A stretch of 31,818 nt of DNA, taken from positions 1-31,818 of the forward strand of contig JAWVEV010000018.1 in assembly GCA_033856535.1 (NCBI GenBank), read 5' to 3'. The stretch is from JAWVEV01 sp033856535. Lineage in GTDB: Bacteria; Actinomycetota; Thermoleophilia; Miltoncostaeales; Miltoncostaeaceae. Position 1 is the first letter of the stretch. Every line of letters begins with the position of its first letter. Positions 1 to 8,381 of this stretch are shown here, one piece after another. A model generated the notes under the pieces. It had not been told where the DNA came from. It made no database searches and was given only the letters and a program-made list of their open reading frames with translations. The translations under genes were made by a program, and so were the position numbers.

Positions 1-162
1 GGCGGCGAGCTGCTCCAGGCGGTCGGCGCGGCGCGCGGCGAGCACCACGTTGGCGCCCGCGCCGGCGAGCGCGCGGGCGAAGGTGACGCCGAGGCCGGAC
101 GAGGCGCCGGTGACGACGGCGGTGCGGCCGGTCAGGTCGAAGAGGTCGGCGGGGCGGGCCAT
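1..162 (-). CDS. Short-chain dehydrogenase/reductase, N-terminal part only
   Basis: Only the first 54 codons are inside the window; the gene continues off the left edge. The visible part is a Rossmann NAD(P)-binding start with the TGASSGLG glycine motif at residues 18-25 and an LAARR stretch after beta-2, as in classical SDR oxidoreductases. The ATG at 162 is preceded by AGGAG at good distance. The N-terminus resembles that of the complete SDR at 16869-17792 (both have DLTGRTAVVTGA), so they may be paralogues. The gene diverges from the HD-domain gene, with a palindromic operator between them, so a TetR-type repressor may control it. Substrate unknown. Confidence 0.85.
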   Translation of the reverse strand, partial: MARPADLFDLTGRTAVVTGASSGLGVTFARALAGAGANVVLAARRADRLEQLAA

Positions 163-194
163 GGCGGGCTCCTGAGGTCGGGTCGGGAGGGCGA

Positions 195-209
195 GCTTAC
201 AATGTAAGC
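195..209. promoter_or_regulatory. 15-bp perfect palindrome, probable TetR-type operator over divergent -10 boxes
   Basis: GCTTACA-A-TGTAAGC is a perfect inverted repeat with 7-bp arms. It contains TACAAT (198-203, plus) and TACATT (206-201, minus), each a plausible -10 box, so bound protein would block both the SDR and the HD-domain genes. TTACA-n-TGTAA is a common core for TetR-family repressors. No regulator gene is visible beside it; one may lie left of the window. Confidence 0.6.
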
Positions 210-226
210 CTGCACGGCCGCCCGGG

Positions 227-823
227 ATGGGCGAGCCTTGGCGCGTGGACCTCCCCGACCTCTGGCGCCGCGCCGGAACGCCGGCCGCCGCGCACGACCT
301 GGCCGAGACGCTCCTGGGGCAGGCGCGCTACCACCGCACCCGCGGCGTGGCCCAGCAGGCGGCCCGGCTCGCGCGCGCCCGCCGTCTCGACCGCGGGGCG
401 CGGGCGCGCCTGCTGGCCGCGGCGTGGCTCCACGACCTGGGCGGAGCGCTCGCGCCGGGCCCGCCGGCGCTCGCGATCGCCCGCGCCCTGCGTCGCGCCG
501 GCCAGGAGCCGCTGGCCCGGATCGTCGCCCACTGCGCCAACGCCCCGCTCGAGGCGGCCCTGGAGGACCGGCCGCCCGTCGCGCGCGAGCTCCCGCCGCC
601 GGCCGGCGTCGACGCGGTCCTGCTCCTCCTGCTCGACGTCGCGCTCGTCACCACCGCCGAGAACGGCGCGCGCGCCGCACCGACGGCCGCGCTGCGCGAC
701 CTCGCGCGCCGGCGCGACCCGCGCCCCTACGAGGTGCGCGCCCGCGTCGCGCTCATCGCCCGCCTCGCCGACGACCCCGGCGCGCGCGAGCTCATCGAGC
801 GCGTCGCCGCCCCGGGGGCCTGA
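227..823 (+). CDS. HD-domain protein (putative metal-dependent phosphohydrolase)
   Basis: A 198-aa protein with an HD-superfamily pattern: H36 in an early helix, the H69-D70 pair in AAWLHDLG, H102 in AHCANAP, and a later Asp in LLLLLDVA around residue 136. HD proteins of this small size are usually metal-dependent phosphohydrolases of nucleotides or other phosphate esters; the substrate cannot be told from sequence. No signal peptide or membrane segment, so cytosolic. The ATG at 227 has no clear ribosome-binding site, but a -10 box (TACAAT) in the palindrome 18-32 nt upstream supports it. No other gene lies before 947. Long overlapping frames here are GC-driven shadows. Confidence 0.85.
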   Translation: MGEPWRVDLPDLWRRAGTPAAAHDLAETLLGQARYHRTRGVAQQAARLARARRLDRGARARLLAAAWLHDLGGALAPGPPALAIARALRRAGQEPLARIVAHCANAPLEAALEDRPPVARELPPPAGVDAVLLLLLDVALVTTAENGARAAPTAALRDLARRRDPRPYEVRARVALIARLADDPGARELIERVAAPGA

Positions 824-946
824 CCGGGCAACCTTTCAACCCCGTCGACCTCGACCGGGAACCTGGTTACCCTCGTCAGCGCGGTCGTCGCTCAGGACCG
901 CCGTCGAGCTTCGACGACGGGCAGGGATGTCGAAAGGTGGACGCGC

Positions 947-2422
947 ATGAGGTTGGCCCTACGCGTCGCACTGGCCGGCCTCGTGCTTCCCGGCGTGGCA
1001 GCAGGCTCGGCGGCCGGTGCCCCGCTCGCTCTGCCCGGATGGCCGGTGCTGGCGCCGGCGGGGTCGGTGCACCCCGGACCGACGCCGGGCGGCGCGGTCG
1101 TGGTCGGAGTCGGGACGCCGGGAGAGGATTTCGTCGTGGAGGCCCACCGCCGAGACGGGCGCCGGCTCTGGCGATCCGCGCGTACCCCGGGGTGCGGCAA
1201 CTGCGACGGTGGCTTTGAGCCGGTCCAGCGCCAACCCGACGGCACCTATGGGCCCATCGGCTACACGGGGGACGATTACTGGTCCGTCAACTCGGCCGGC
1301 GCGATCGTTCGCGGGTGCGCCGGGGTGGTGCTCCCCGACGGCACGTGCATCGCGGCCGGGTTGGCTCCCGGTGGGGGCATCGACCGGCTGCGGGCGGTTC
1401 GCCCCGACGGCACCACCTCGTGGGAACAGGTCGAGCCGGACTTCACCTTCTTCCCGGACTTCGGGGTTCCGCCCCTGGTCGCGATGGACGATGCCTCGAC
1501 GGTCTACACCTCGTATGGCCAGGGCACGATCCCGGGCGGTCACGGGCAGATCGCCTCCGCACGCCTGATCGCGGTGGACGCGGGCACGGGCGCGCTGCGA
1601 TGGCGCGTCCAGGAGTCCCTTTCGGTCGTCGCCGCGCTCGCCGACGGAGTGCTGGCGCGAGCGCAGGAGGGCCTGGTCGCCTTCAACGCCGACGGGACCC
1701 GGCGCTGGACGGTCGCGCCTCCGGCCGGCGGCGCCGGGTCGCTTCCGGGGATCCTCGTCGACCGGCGCCACGGGCGGATCTACCTCCAGGTCGGGTCGCG
1801 GCGAACGGCGCGCGCGGTTGCGCTCGATGCGCGCACGGGAGCGGTCCTGTGGCGCACCGCACCGGCAGATCTGGCCCGGTTGCTCTCGGTGACGGACGCC
1901 GGCCTGCTCCTGGTGGCGACCCAGCGGGACGGGTTGCCGGCGCTGCGGGCGATCGGGCCCGAGGGGAGAGGCCGCTGGCAGTTTCGGACCCTGACCCGGG
2001 TGGCGGGCGCAGCGGGGCTCTCGGACGGCACCGTCGCGCTGACCCAGGGAGGGGGGCCGGGAGCCGGGCTGCTGGTGCGGATCGACCCGAGTCGCCGGGA
2101 CCCGGCGCCGCGGCGGCGCAGCATCTCGCTCAGCCGCTCCACCGTGCCCGGTGGGTGCGCCTCCGGCGTGGGCGGAGACCCCGGTGGGGCGGTACTGCGC
2201 GTCGCGACCCCTCATGCCGCCCGTCTCAAGGTCCGGGTGCTGACGGCGGCGGGCGCGCTCCTCAACCGGGGTCCCCGCCCGCTGGTCCTGCGCGCGCCGG
2301 CCGGCCGCAGCTTCGTCGACGTGCTCCTCTGCTCCGCGGTCAAGCCCTCCCGCGTCCAGGTCGAGGTCACCCTGGGCCGCAAGGTCACCCGCCTTCCCGT
2401 CCGGGTGGTCACCAACCGCTGA
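947..2422 (+). CDS. Secreted PQQ-like beta-propeller repeat protein
   Basis: 491 aa. Residues 1-24 form a signal peptide (MRLALRV, then an Ala/Gly/Leu core and an AxA-like end), so the protein is exported. The body has repeated blades of the type VDAGTGALRWRV, FNADGTRRWTV and LDARTGAVLWRT, the W-docked repeats of PQQ/BamB-like propellers. They probably make a non-enzymatic scaffold; no quinone ligand set was identified. The last 100 residues are a separate beta-rich domain with cysteines near C-terminal CASGVGGD and LLCSAV, possibly a disulfide. AAAGGTGG before the ATG is the ribosome-binding site. A -10-like TACCCT at 868-873 may be its promoter. It stands alone, converging on the oxidoreductase gene. 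Confidence 0.85.
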   Translation: MRLALRVALAGLVLPGVAAGSAAGAPLALPGWPVLAPAGSVHPGPTPGGAVVVGVGTPGEDFVVEAHRRDGRRLWRSARTPGCGNCDGGFEPVQRQPDGTYGPIGYTGDDYWSVNSAGAIVRGCAGVVLPDGTCIAAGLAPGGGIDRLRAVRPDGTTSWEQVEPDFTFFPDFGVPPLVAMDDASTVYTSYGQGTIPGGHGQIASARLIAVDAGTGALRWRVQESLSVVAALADGVLARAQEGLVAFNADGTRRWTVAPPAGGAGSLPGILVDRRHGRIYLQVGSRRTARAVALDARTGAVLWRTAPADLARLLSVTDAGLLLVATQRDGLPALRAIGPEGRGRWQFRTLTRVAGAAGLSDGTVALTQGGGPGAGLLVRIDPSRRDPAPRRRSISLSRSTVPGGCASGVGGDPGGAVLRVATPHAARLKVRVLTAAGALLNRGPRPLVLRAPAGRSFVDVLLCSAVKPSRVQVEVTLGRKVTRLPVRVVTNR

Positions 2423-2431
2423 TCGTCGAGC

Positions 2432-2445
2432 GGTCGTGGGCGACC
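2432..2445. terminator. Weak hairpin between convergent genes
   Basis: GGTCG-TGGG-CGACC, 5-bp stem, lies in the 38-nt gap between the propeller gene and the convergent oxidoreductase gene. There is no T-tract, so assignment as terminator is positional only. Confidence 0.25.
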
Positions 2446-2460
2446 CGCGCCCCGGATGGT

Positions 2461-5400
2461 CTAGGCGGTGCCGGCCTCCAGCAGCTCGGCGAACCGCGCG
2501 TAGGCGAGGTCCTCCTTCGGGTAGCGCACCTCGCGGTACCCGGTCACGCGCTCGGGCAGGCGCAGCGCCTCGTGGGCGGCCTCGCCGGTCAGGCGGCCGT
2601 CGGCCACCGCGCCGATCACCTCGCCCTCGTACCAGTCGCGGAAGGCGCGCTCCCGGGCGTGCCAGGCCGGCAGCAGCCGGCGCAGGACGCCGGCCCGCGA
2701 GAACAGGCGCAGCTGCCAGTCGCGGGTCTCCGCGTCCCACCGGATCGTCCGGCCCAGCACCTCGAAGCTCGGCCGGTTCAGGTGGACGTAGGAGATCTTG
2801 TCGCCGCGCTTCGGGTCGACGTCGAAGCGCTCGCGGTCCCGGGCCAGCTTGCGCGGGCTGGTGAGCTGGTGGGCGACGAAGACCTCGTCCTTGATCGCCA
2901 TCGCGCGGTGCAGGTTGTGGATCGCCGCCGGGATCAGGGCCGGCGCGGCCGCGGCCACGCGCGCGATGCCGTCCAGGTAGCGGCCGGCGTACTCCGGGCC
3001 GCCCCAGACGAGCAGCTCGGGCAGGCGCGGGGCGAGCATGCCCAGGGCGTGGTCGCCCAGCGGCAGGTCGCGGGCGCGGGCGATCGCGTCGCGGAAGGCG
3101 CGCCGGTCGCGCCGGCGCCGGATCCAGCCCTCCTCGCGGGTCAGGACCGCCTCGACGTCCTCGACCGGCCGCTGGGCGGGCTCCTCGACGGCCAGCGCCC
3201 GGCCGAGCTCGAAGGCGGCCAGGTTGGCATCGGCGTGCGCGCCGTAGACCGAGCGGATGGCGCGCTCGAGCGCCGCGCCCTCCAGCGGCAGCCAGCCGCG
3301 CTGCCAGGCCGCGCCGATCGCCGCCACGTTGGCGTGGATGGCGTCCCCGAGCTCCTGGGTGCAGGCGTCCGAGAGGTCGAGCGCGAGCAGGCCGCCCGGG
3401 CGCAGGCCGGACGACAGGCGCTCGCGCAGGTCGTCGGGGTAGCGGGTGACCCCCATCAGGCTGGTGGTGGTCTGCCGGCGGTGGGTGTCGACCACGGCGG
3501 CGGTGCGGTCGGGCGAGGCGACGTCGAGCGCCCGGGTGCCCTCCAGGGCGTCCAGGCCGATGATCAGGTCGGCGCGCCCGCGCGGGATCACCGGCGAGCG
3601 GGCCCGGCCGCCGTCGTGGAGCACCAGCTGGCTGTAGACCGCGCCGCCGCGCTGGGCCAGGCCGCGCTTCTGGTACACGTCGACGCCGGCGAACGCCTCC
3701 GCCGCGGCCTCCGCCAGCACGCGGGTGACCAGGGCGATGCCGAGGCCGCCGACGCCGGCCACCTGGATCGCCAGCTCGCCGGCCCCGACCTGGGGGATGT
3801 CCGGCTCGGGCGGGCGGGGGCGCGGCTGGCGCGCCTTGGTCGGCGCGGCCGTCCGGGTGACCGTGACCCGCTCGAAGCTCGGGCAGGCCTTGATCGCGGC
3901 GCAGTAGCCGTCGTCGACGCACACCTGGTCGTCGATCCCGACCTTCTCGCCGAACGGGGTCTTCACCACGGTCAGGCCGGGGCAGCCGGTCGCGGTGGTG
4001 CAGGCGCGGCAGTTCTCGCAGGCCTCCTCGACCACGTTGATCCGGGTCACCTCGGGCAGGAAGCCGTGGTCGGCCTCGACCTTCGCGCGCGCGGCCCGCT
4101 TGCGCCGGCCGGCCGTGATCGCGCACTCCTTGTCGGCGATCACCACCCGGGTGCCCTCGGCCAGCACGGCGCGCTCGAGCAGCGCCATGTGGGCGTCGCG
4201 GTCGTCGGGGTTCGAGCGGACGAGCATCGCCGGGCCCATGGCGGCGACGATGCGCTCGATCTCAAGCGGCGTCTGCGGGCGTCCCATCAGGTCGCGCTCG
4301 GAGCCCGGCGTGCCCTGGTGGCCGGTCATCGCCGTGCTCTTGTTGTCCAGGATGATGAACAGGATGTCCTGGCGCTGCTTGATCGCGTTGGCGATCGTGG
4401 AGATCTCGCCGTGGAAGAAGGTGCCGTCGCCGACCAGCGTGTAGTGCTTGTTGGTGGTGTGCGGCGCCGAGCCGGCGCCGGTCGCGCCGCCGAGGCCCAT
4501 CGCCGACAGGTCGTGCATCTCCTCGAACGGGGGCAGGACCGCCATCGAGTAGCAGCCGATGCCGCCATGGGCGATCAGGTCGACCGGCTCGCGACCGTGC
4601 ACGCGGCGCATGTACTCCCGGTCCCGCAGGCGCTCGCGGATCTCGAGGATCGGCGAGTTGGTGCCGCGGTGCGGGCAGCCGGCGCAGTAGGTGGGCGTCC
4701 GGGCCAGCAGCGGCGCGGGGCGCGACCGCGGCTTCGGCGGGGCGACGATCTCGCGGGCCCGGGCGACGGCCTCCGCGCCGAAGGCCTCGGGGCGCGTCAG
4801 GGCCAGGCGCGCGATCGCGGCCGCGACCCGGTCGGGGTCGAGCGCGCCGGCCTCGGGCACGCCGGCGGTCTCCTCCGGGAAGCGCTTGCCCCACACCGCC
4901 TGCGCGGACGACCCGAGCGCCCGCCGCACCTGGTCCTCGAGGTGGCCGGAGCGCTCCTCGACGACCACGACCTCGTCGACGAGCTCGCCCAGCCGGCGCA
5001 CGGCCTCGGGGTCGGCCGGCGAGGTGAGCGCGAGGCGCAGCAACGGCACCCGCCCGTCGACGCCGAGCGCGTCGAGCGCGTGGCGCAGCAGCGGGTAGCT
5101 GGCGCCCGCGGTCACGAAGCCGAGCGGCGAGCGACGGCGCGGGCCCTCGAGCACGTCCAGGCCGCGGGCGCGCACGCCCTCCTGCAGCAGCGGCAGCCGG
5201 CGGCCCACCAGGTCCTGCTCCAGGTTGGTCACCTGCGGCGGCAGCGAGACCGCCCGGGCGATCGAGACGGCCCTCGTGTCGAGCTCGACCCGGCGCAGCG
5301 GGCCCACCGCCGGCGGCCGGTTGGGCCGCAGCTCGACCACGCCGGCCCCGTCGGCCTGGGGCGTGGTGAGCATGACCGCGACCACCAGCTCGGACTCCAC

Positions 5401-5934
5401 CGAGAGCTCGAAGGCGGCCGCGACGAGGTCCTTCACGTCCTGCCAGGACGAGGGCTCGAGCACCGGGATGCGGGCGGCGGCGAGCGTCAGGCGGCTGTCG
5501 GCGCCGACCTGGGTGGAGGTCATCTCGGGGTCGTCGCCGACCACCACCACCGCGGCCGCGCCGGCGGCCGGAAGCGCCGAGTTGGCGATGGCCAGGCCGT
5601 CGAGCGCCACGTAGGCGCCCACGCTCTTGAAGACCGCCATCGGCCGCGCGCCGGGCACCTGGCGGGCGCCATTGAGCATCGCCGCGCTCTGGGCCTCGTT
5701 GTTCGCCAGGCTCGCCTCGACCCCGAGCGTGCGCAGGTACGGCGCGGCCCGCTCGCAGATCGTGAAGACGTCGGCCACCGGCGATCCGGGGTAGCCGGTG
5801 ATGAGGGAGACCCCGCCCTCGAGGGCTCCCTTGACGATCAGCTCATTGCCGCTGAGGGCGACGCGCCCAGCGTTCCGCTGGAGCGGAGGCTCCTCGTTCT
5901 CAGGCGCCGGGCGATCGAGCGCGAGTGTGGCCAC
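2461..5934 (-). CDS. Indolepyruvate ferredoxin oxidoreductase, single-chain (alpha-gamma fusion)
   Basis: 1157 aa. It catalyses oxidative decarboxylation of aryl-pyruvates to acyl-CoA with ferredoxin as electron acceptor, in aromatic amino-acid breakdown. Order: pyrimidine-binding domain (TGYPGSP near 47), TPP-binding domain (CAGCPHRGTNSP near 417, GDG 502-504, NKSTAMTGHQ from 531), ferredoxin-like insert (C639, C642, C645, C651), gamma-subunit domain (VAGVGGLGI near 725), and a C-terminal region typical of the fused bacterial form. The second Fe-S motif is reduced to C672, C678, C684, so one cluster may be degenerate. The GTG start has GGAGAGG upstream. The long plus-strand frame over this gene is an antisense shadow. 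The enzyme class is oxygen-sensitive, though fused forms occur in aerobes. Confidence 0.93.
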   Translation of the reverse strand: MATLALDRPAPENEEPPLQRNAGRVALSGNELIVKGALEGGVSLITGYPGSPVADVFTICERAAPYLRTLGVEASLANNEAQSAAMLNGARQVPGARPMAVFKSVGAYVALDGLAIANSALPAAGAAAVVVVGDDPEMTSTQVGADSRLTLAAARIPVLEPSSWQDVKDLVAAAFELSVESELVVAVMLTTPQADGAGVVELRPNRPPAVGPLRRVELDTRAVSIARAVSLPPQVTNLEQDLVGRRLPLLQEGVRARGLDVLEGPRRRSPLGFVTAGASYPLLRHALDALGVDGRVPLLRLALTSPADPEAVRRLGELVDEVVVVEERSGHLEDQVRRALGSSAQAVWGKRFPEETAGVPEAGALDPDRVAAAIARLALTRPEAFGAEAVARAREIVAPPKPRSRPAPLLARTPTYCAGCPHRGTNSPILEIRERLRDREYMRRVHGREPVDLIAHGGIGCYSMAVLPPFEEMHDLSAMGLGGATGAGSAPHTTNKHYTLVGDGTFFHGEISTIANAIKQRQDILFIILDNKSTAMTGHQGTPGSERDLMGRPQTPLEIERIVAAMGPAMLVRSNPDDRDAHMALLERAVLAEGTRVVIADKECAITAGRRKRAARAKVEADHGFLPEVTRINVVEEACENCRACTTATGCPGLTVVKTPFGEKVGIDDQVCVDDGYCAAIKACPSFERVTVTRTAAPTKARQPRPRPPEPDIPQVGAGELAIQVAGVGGLGIALVTRVLAEAAAEAFAGVDVYQKRGLAQRGGAVYSQLVLHDGGRARSPVIPRGRADLIIGLDALEGTRALDVASPDRTAAVVDTHRRQTTTSLMGVTRYPDDLRERLSSGLRPGGLLALDLSDACTQELGDAIHANVAAIGAAWQRGWLPLEGAALERAIRSVYGAHADANLAAFELGRALAVEEPAQRPVEDVEAVLTREEGWIRRRRDRRAFRDAIARARDLPLGDHALGMLAPRLPELLVWGGPEYAGRYLDGIARVAAAAPALIPAAIHNLHRAMAIKDEVFVAHQLTSPRKLARDRERFDVDPKRGDKISYVHLNRPSFEVLGRTIRWDAETRDWQLRLFSRAGVLRRLLPAWHARERAFRDWYEGEVIGAVADGRLTGEAAHEALRLPERVTGYREVRYPKEDLAYARFAELLEAGTA

Positions 5935-6012
5935 ACCTCTCCGTTCCTCCAGGAACAGTGAACCAGCTTACCCGCCGCCCCCGACGCTCGCGGACCGAGG
6001 CGGTCCCGTGGA

Positions 6013-7281
6013 TCACCGCGGGCCACCTCCCGCCGGCGCGCGGCGCCCGGGCACCCGCGCGAGCGGCGCGGCGGCCGCCAGCGCGGCGGCGCCGGCCGTC
6101 GCCGCGAGCCAGAGGTGCAGGGAGGACAGCCCGACCACCCCGGCCAGCGCGGCCCCGGCGGCGGCGCCCGCCCCGGCCGCGATCGCCCACGCCGCGCCCG
6201 CCGCCAGGCCCACCGCGGGCGCGAGCTCGGGCGGCGCGACGGCCGCGCGGATCCGGTTCACCAGGGCGCCGAGCAGGGCGCCGGCGGTGAGCGTCAGCGC
6301 GTAGGCGGAGGCCGACCCGGCCCAGCCGTCGGCCGCCCGGGCGACGAGGGCCCCGGCCGACTGCGTCGCGAGCGCCGACGCGAGGACCGCGCCCGCTCGC
6401 GCCCGCGCGGCGAGGCGGGTCACCAGCGGCATCCCGAGCCGCAGGGCGATCAGCCCGGCGAGGAGGGCCGGGACCAGGGCGCCCCGAAGGCCGACGTCGT
6501 CGTGCAGCCAGACGATGAGCACGGCGGCCTGGGCGCCGCCGATCGCGACCGCGACGGCCCCGGCGATGAGGGTCGCGCGCAGCAGCGGCGGGCGCGCCGC
6601 CCGCCGCGCGCCGCGGGCGAGCGCGCGCGCCAGCGACGGGCGCCCGGGCGTGCGCAGGTCGATGTCGGGGTGGTGGCGCCCGGCGGCGGAGGCGCCGGCG
6701 GCCGCCAGCGCGGCCGCGGTCAGCACCGCCGCGGCGGGTCCCAGCTCGTAGCCGGCGATGAGCGCGCCGGCGAGGCCGAGCGCCTGTCCGGCGGTGAAGC
6801 GGGCGGTGAGGTCCCGGCAGGCGTCGTGCTGGCGCTCGGGCGCCACCAGCTGGTGCAGGACGTCCGTCGCGGCCGCGTCGAAGGTCGCGCGCGACGCGCC
6901 GAGCAGCGCGGCGCCGACGGTCAGGACCGCGACGCCGCCCCCGGGGGCCGCGAGCGCCGTCCCGGCGAGCGCCAGCGCGGCGACGCCCTGCGACGCCCAG
7001 AGCAGCGTGCGGCGCGGCGCCCGGGCGGCGACCCAGGCGGCCGGCGCCGTGCCGAGCGCGAGCGCGGCCAGCCCGGTCGCGATCAGGCCGGCGGCCACGG
7101 ACGGGCCGCCGCCGAGGGTCACCGCGAGCCAGACCAGGGCCACCGCCCCGCCGGTCTGCGCGGCCGCGAAGAGCGTTTGCGCGAGCCACAGCCGGGACCG
7201 CTCGCGGGCGGTGTCCGCGGGCGCGGCGCGGCCGGCCGGCGGACGGCGGCGCGTGACGGGTGTGACGAGGTATCGGGCCAT
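6013..7281 (-). CDS. MFS-like transporter
   Basis: 422 aa, nearly all hydrophobic Ala/Gly/Leu-rich helices, about 10-12 transmembrane segments. It has short Arg-rich loops such as ARAPRRTLLW, which matches the conserved cytoplasmic loop 2-3 of the major facilitator superfamily. The loop after helix 5 (DVLHQLVAPERQHDACRDL) resembles MFS exporters of the enterobactin/macrolide-efflux type, so export of a small molecule is likely; substrate unknown. The ATG at 7281 is chosen because upstream codons in the frame translate to Arg/Gly-rich antisense sequence. No good ribosome-binding site is seen. It follows the serine hydrolase gene after an 83-nt gap with a large palindrome, so it may be separately transcribed. 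Confidence 0.8.
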   Translation of the reverse strand: MARYLVTPVTRRRPPAGRAAPADTARERSRLWLAQTLFAAAQTGGAVALVWLAVTLGGGPSVAAGLIATGLAALALGTAPAAWVAARAPRRTLLWASQGVAALALAGTALAAPGGGVAVLTVGAALLGASRATFDAAATDVLHQLVAPERQHDACRDLTARFTAGQALGLAGALIAGYELGPAAAVLTAAALAAAGASAAGRHHPDIDLRTPGRPSLARALARGARRAARPPLLRATLIAGAVAVAIGGAQAAVLIVWLHDDVGLRGALVPALLAGLIALRLGMPLVTRLAARARAGAVLASALATQSAGALVARAADGWAGSASAYALTLTAGALLGALVNRIRAAVAPPELAPAVGLAAGAAWAIAAGAGAAAGAALAGVVGLSSLHLWLAATAGAAALAAAAPLARVPGRRAPAGGGPR

Positions 7282-7292
7282 GAGACGCGTGA

Positions 7293-7316
7293 GGCCGGCC
7301 CCGATCGGGGCCGGCC
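7293..7316. terminator. 24-bp perfect palindrome between serine hydrolase and MFS genes
   Basis: Each half is GGCCGGCCCCGA or its complement, centred on GATC at 7303-7306. As RNA it gives a 10-bp all-GC stem with a 4-nt loop just after the serine hydrolase stop. No T-run follows, so it may be a Rho-type or pausing element, or a protein site. Confidence 0.45.
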
Positions 7317-7364
7317 GCTCACACAGGGTACGACCCGCCGCAAGCGGGCCGCGCACCGCCGGTC

Positions 7365-8372
7365 TCAGCCCCGGCTGGCCTCCTCGAGCAGCGTCATGCC
7401 CAGGCCGGTCACCGAGCGGGCCGAGCTGGCCAGCACCACCACCGCCGCGCCGGAGGACGGCGCGAAGCCGGCGAAGCTCCGGGCCCCGCCGGTGCCGCCG
7501 TCGTGCCACAGGCCGTGGCGACCGCGGCCGATCGGCGTGCGCATCCAGCCCAGGCCCACCTCCAGCCGGCCGCGGCGCCCGCGGGGGAGGTGGGTCCGGC
7601 GGATGGCCGCGCCGAGCCGGCCCGGCGGCGGGCTCATCTGCGCCTCCAGGAGCCGCATCAGGTCGGCGGCCGTCGAGCGCAGGGCGCCGGCACCGGCCAT
7701 GGCCGGCAGGTCCCAGGCGGGGACGGGCCGGCCGCGCCGGTCGTGGCCGGCGGCGAAGCGGGCGTGGGCCTCGGGCGACATGGCGATTCGGGTGTCGCCC
7801 AGCCCGAGCGGCGTCAGCACCCGGGCGCGCACAAGGTTCTCGTAGCCGGCGCCGGCCTCGCGCGCGAGCAGATGCCCAAGCAGGCCGGCGCCGAGGTTCG
7901 AGTAGCGGACCCGCCCGGGCGGCCGGAGCCGCGCCCGCGAGACCGCCCGCTCGAGGTCGGCCGCGCCGATCCGCGCGTACGGGTTGCCGCGGTTCATCAG
8001 CCCCGAGATCAGCAGCCGCCGCCCCAGCCGCGGCAGCCCGCTGGTGTGGCCGGCGAGGTCGGCGAGCGTCGCCGGCCGGTCGCGCTCGCGCATGCGCACG
8101 CCGCGCGGCAGGTGGTCGGCCACCGGGTCCTCGAGGCCGAGCAGGCCCTCCTCGGCCATGTCCGCCAGCGTCAGCGCGGTGATCACCTTGGTGATCGAGC
8201 CGATCTCGAAGATCGTGTCCGCCCCCGGTGGGACCGGCCGTCCCGCCGCCGTCCGCCCGCGCGCGATCAGCCGGGGCTCACCGCCGTCGGAGACCAGCGC
8301 CACCACGCCGGCGCCGCTGCCCTCCAGGCGGCGCGCATACCGATCCAGGAGGCGCTCGCCGCGGGGCGGCAC
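7365..8372 (-). CDS. Serine hydrolase, beta-lactamase class C / DD-peptidase family
   Basis: 335 aa. It has the penicillin-binding fold motifs: SxxK as S59-I-T-K62, the YxN motif Y157-S-N159, and H290-D-G-G-T-G in place of KTG. These mark the beta-lactamase-related esterase/peptidase family (AmpC/EstB/LACTB-like), but the actual substrate is unknown. No signal peptide is visible, unlike true AmpC enzymes, so it may act in the cytosol as an esterase or amidase. The GTG start lies 9 nt after the stop of the O-acetylhomoserine sulfhydrylase gene, so the two are almost certainly cotranscribed. Confidence 0.88.
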   Translation of the reverse strand: MPPRGERLLDRYARRLEGSGAGVVALVSDGGEPRLIARGRTAAGRPVPPGADTIFEIGSITKVITALTLADMAEEGLLGLEDPVADHLPRGVRMRERDRPATLADLAGHTSGLPRLGRRLLISGLMNRGNPYARIGAADLERAVSRARLRPPGRVRYSNLGAGLLGHLLAREAGAGYENLVRARVLTPLGLGDTRIAMSPEAHARFAAGHDRRGRPVPAWDLPAMAGAGALRSTAADLMRLLEAQMSPPPGRLGAAIRRTHLPRGRRGRLEVGLGWMRTPIGRGRHGLWHDGGTGGARSFAGFAPSSGAAVVVLASSARSVTGLGMTLLEEASRG

Positions 8373-8381
8373 GGCGCGCTC

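Noticed and set aside
959..4126. A long minus-strand open frame of 1055 codons.
   Set aside because: Out-of-frame shadow of the real oxidoreductase gene plus antisense of the propeller gene; no recognisable motifs.
1315..5961. A plus-strand open frame of about 1550 codons.
   Set aside because: It is antisense to the propeller/oxidoreductase genes and its translation is Arg/Gly/Ala/Asp-rich with no domains. Such frames arise from third-position GC bias.
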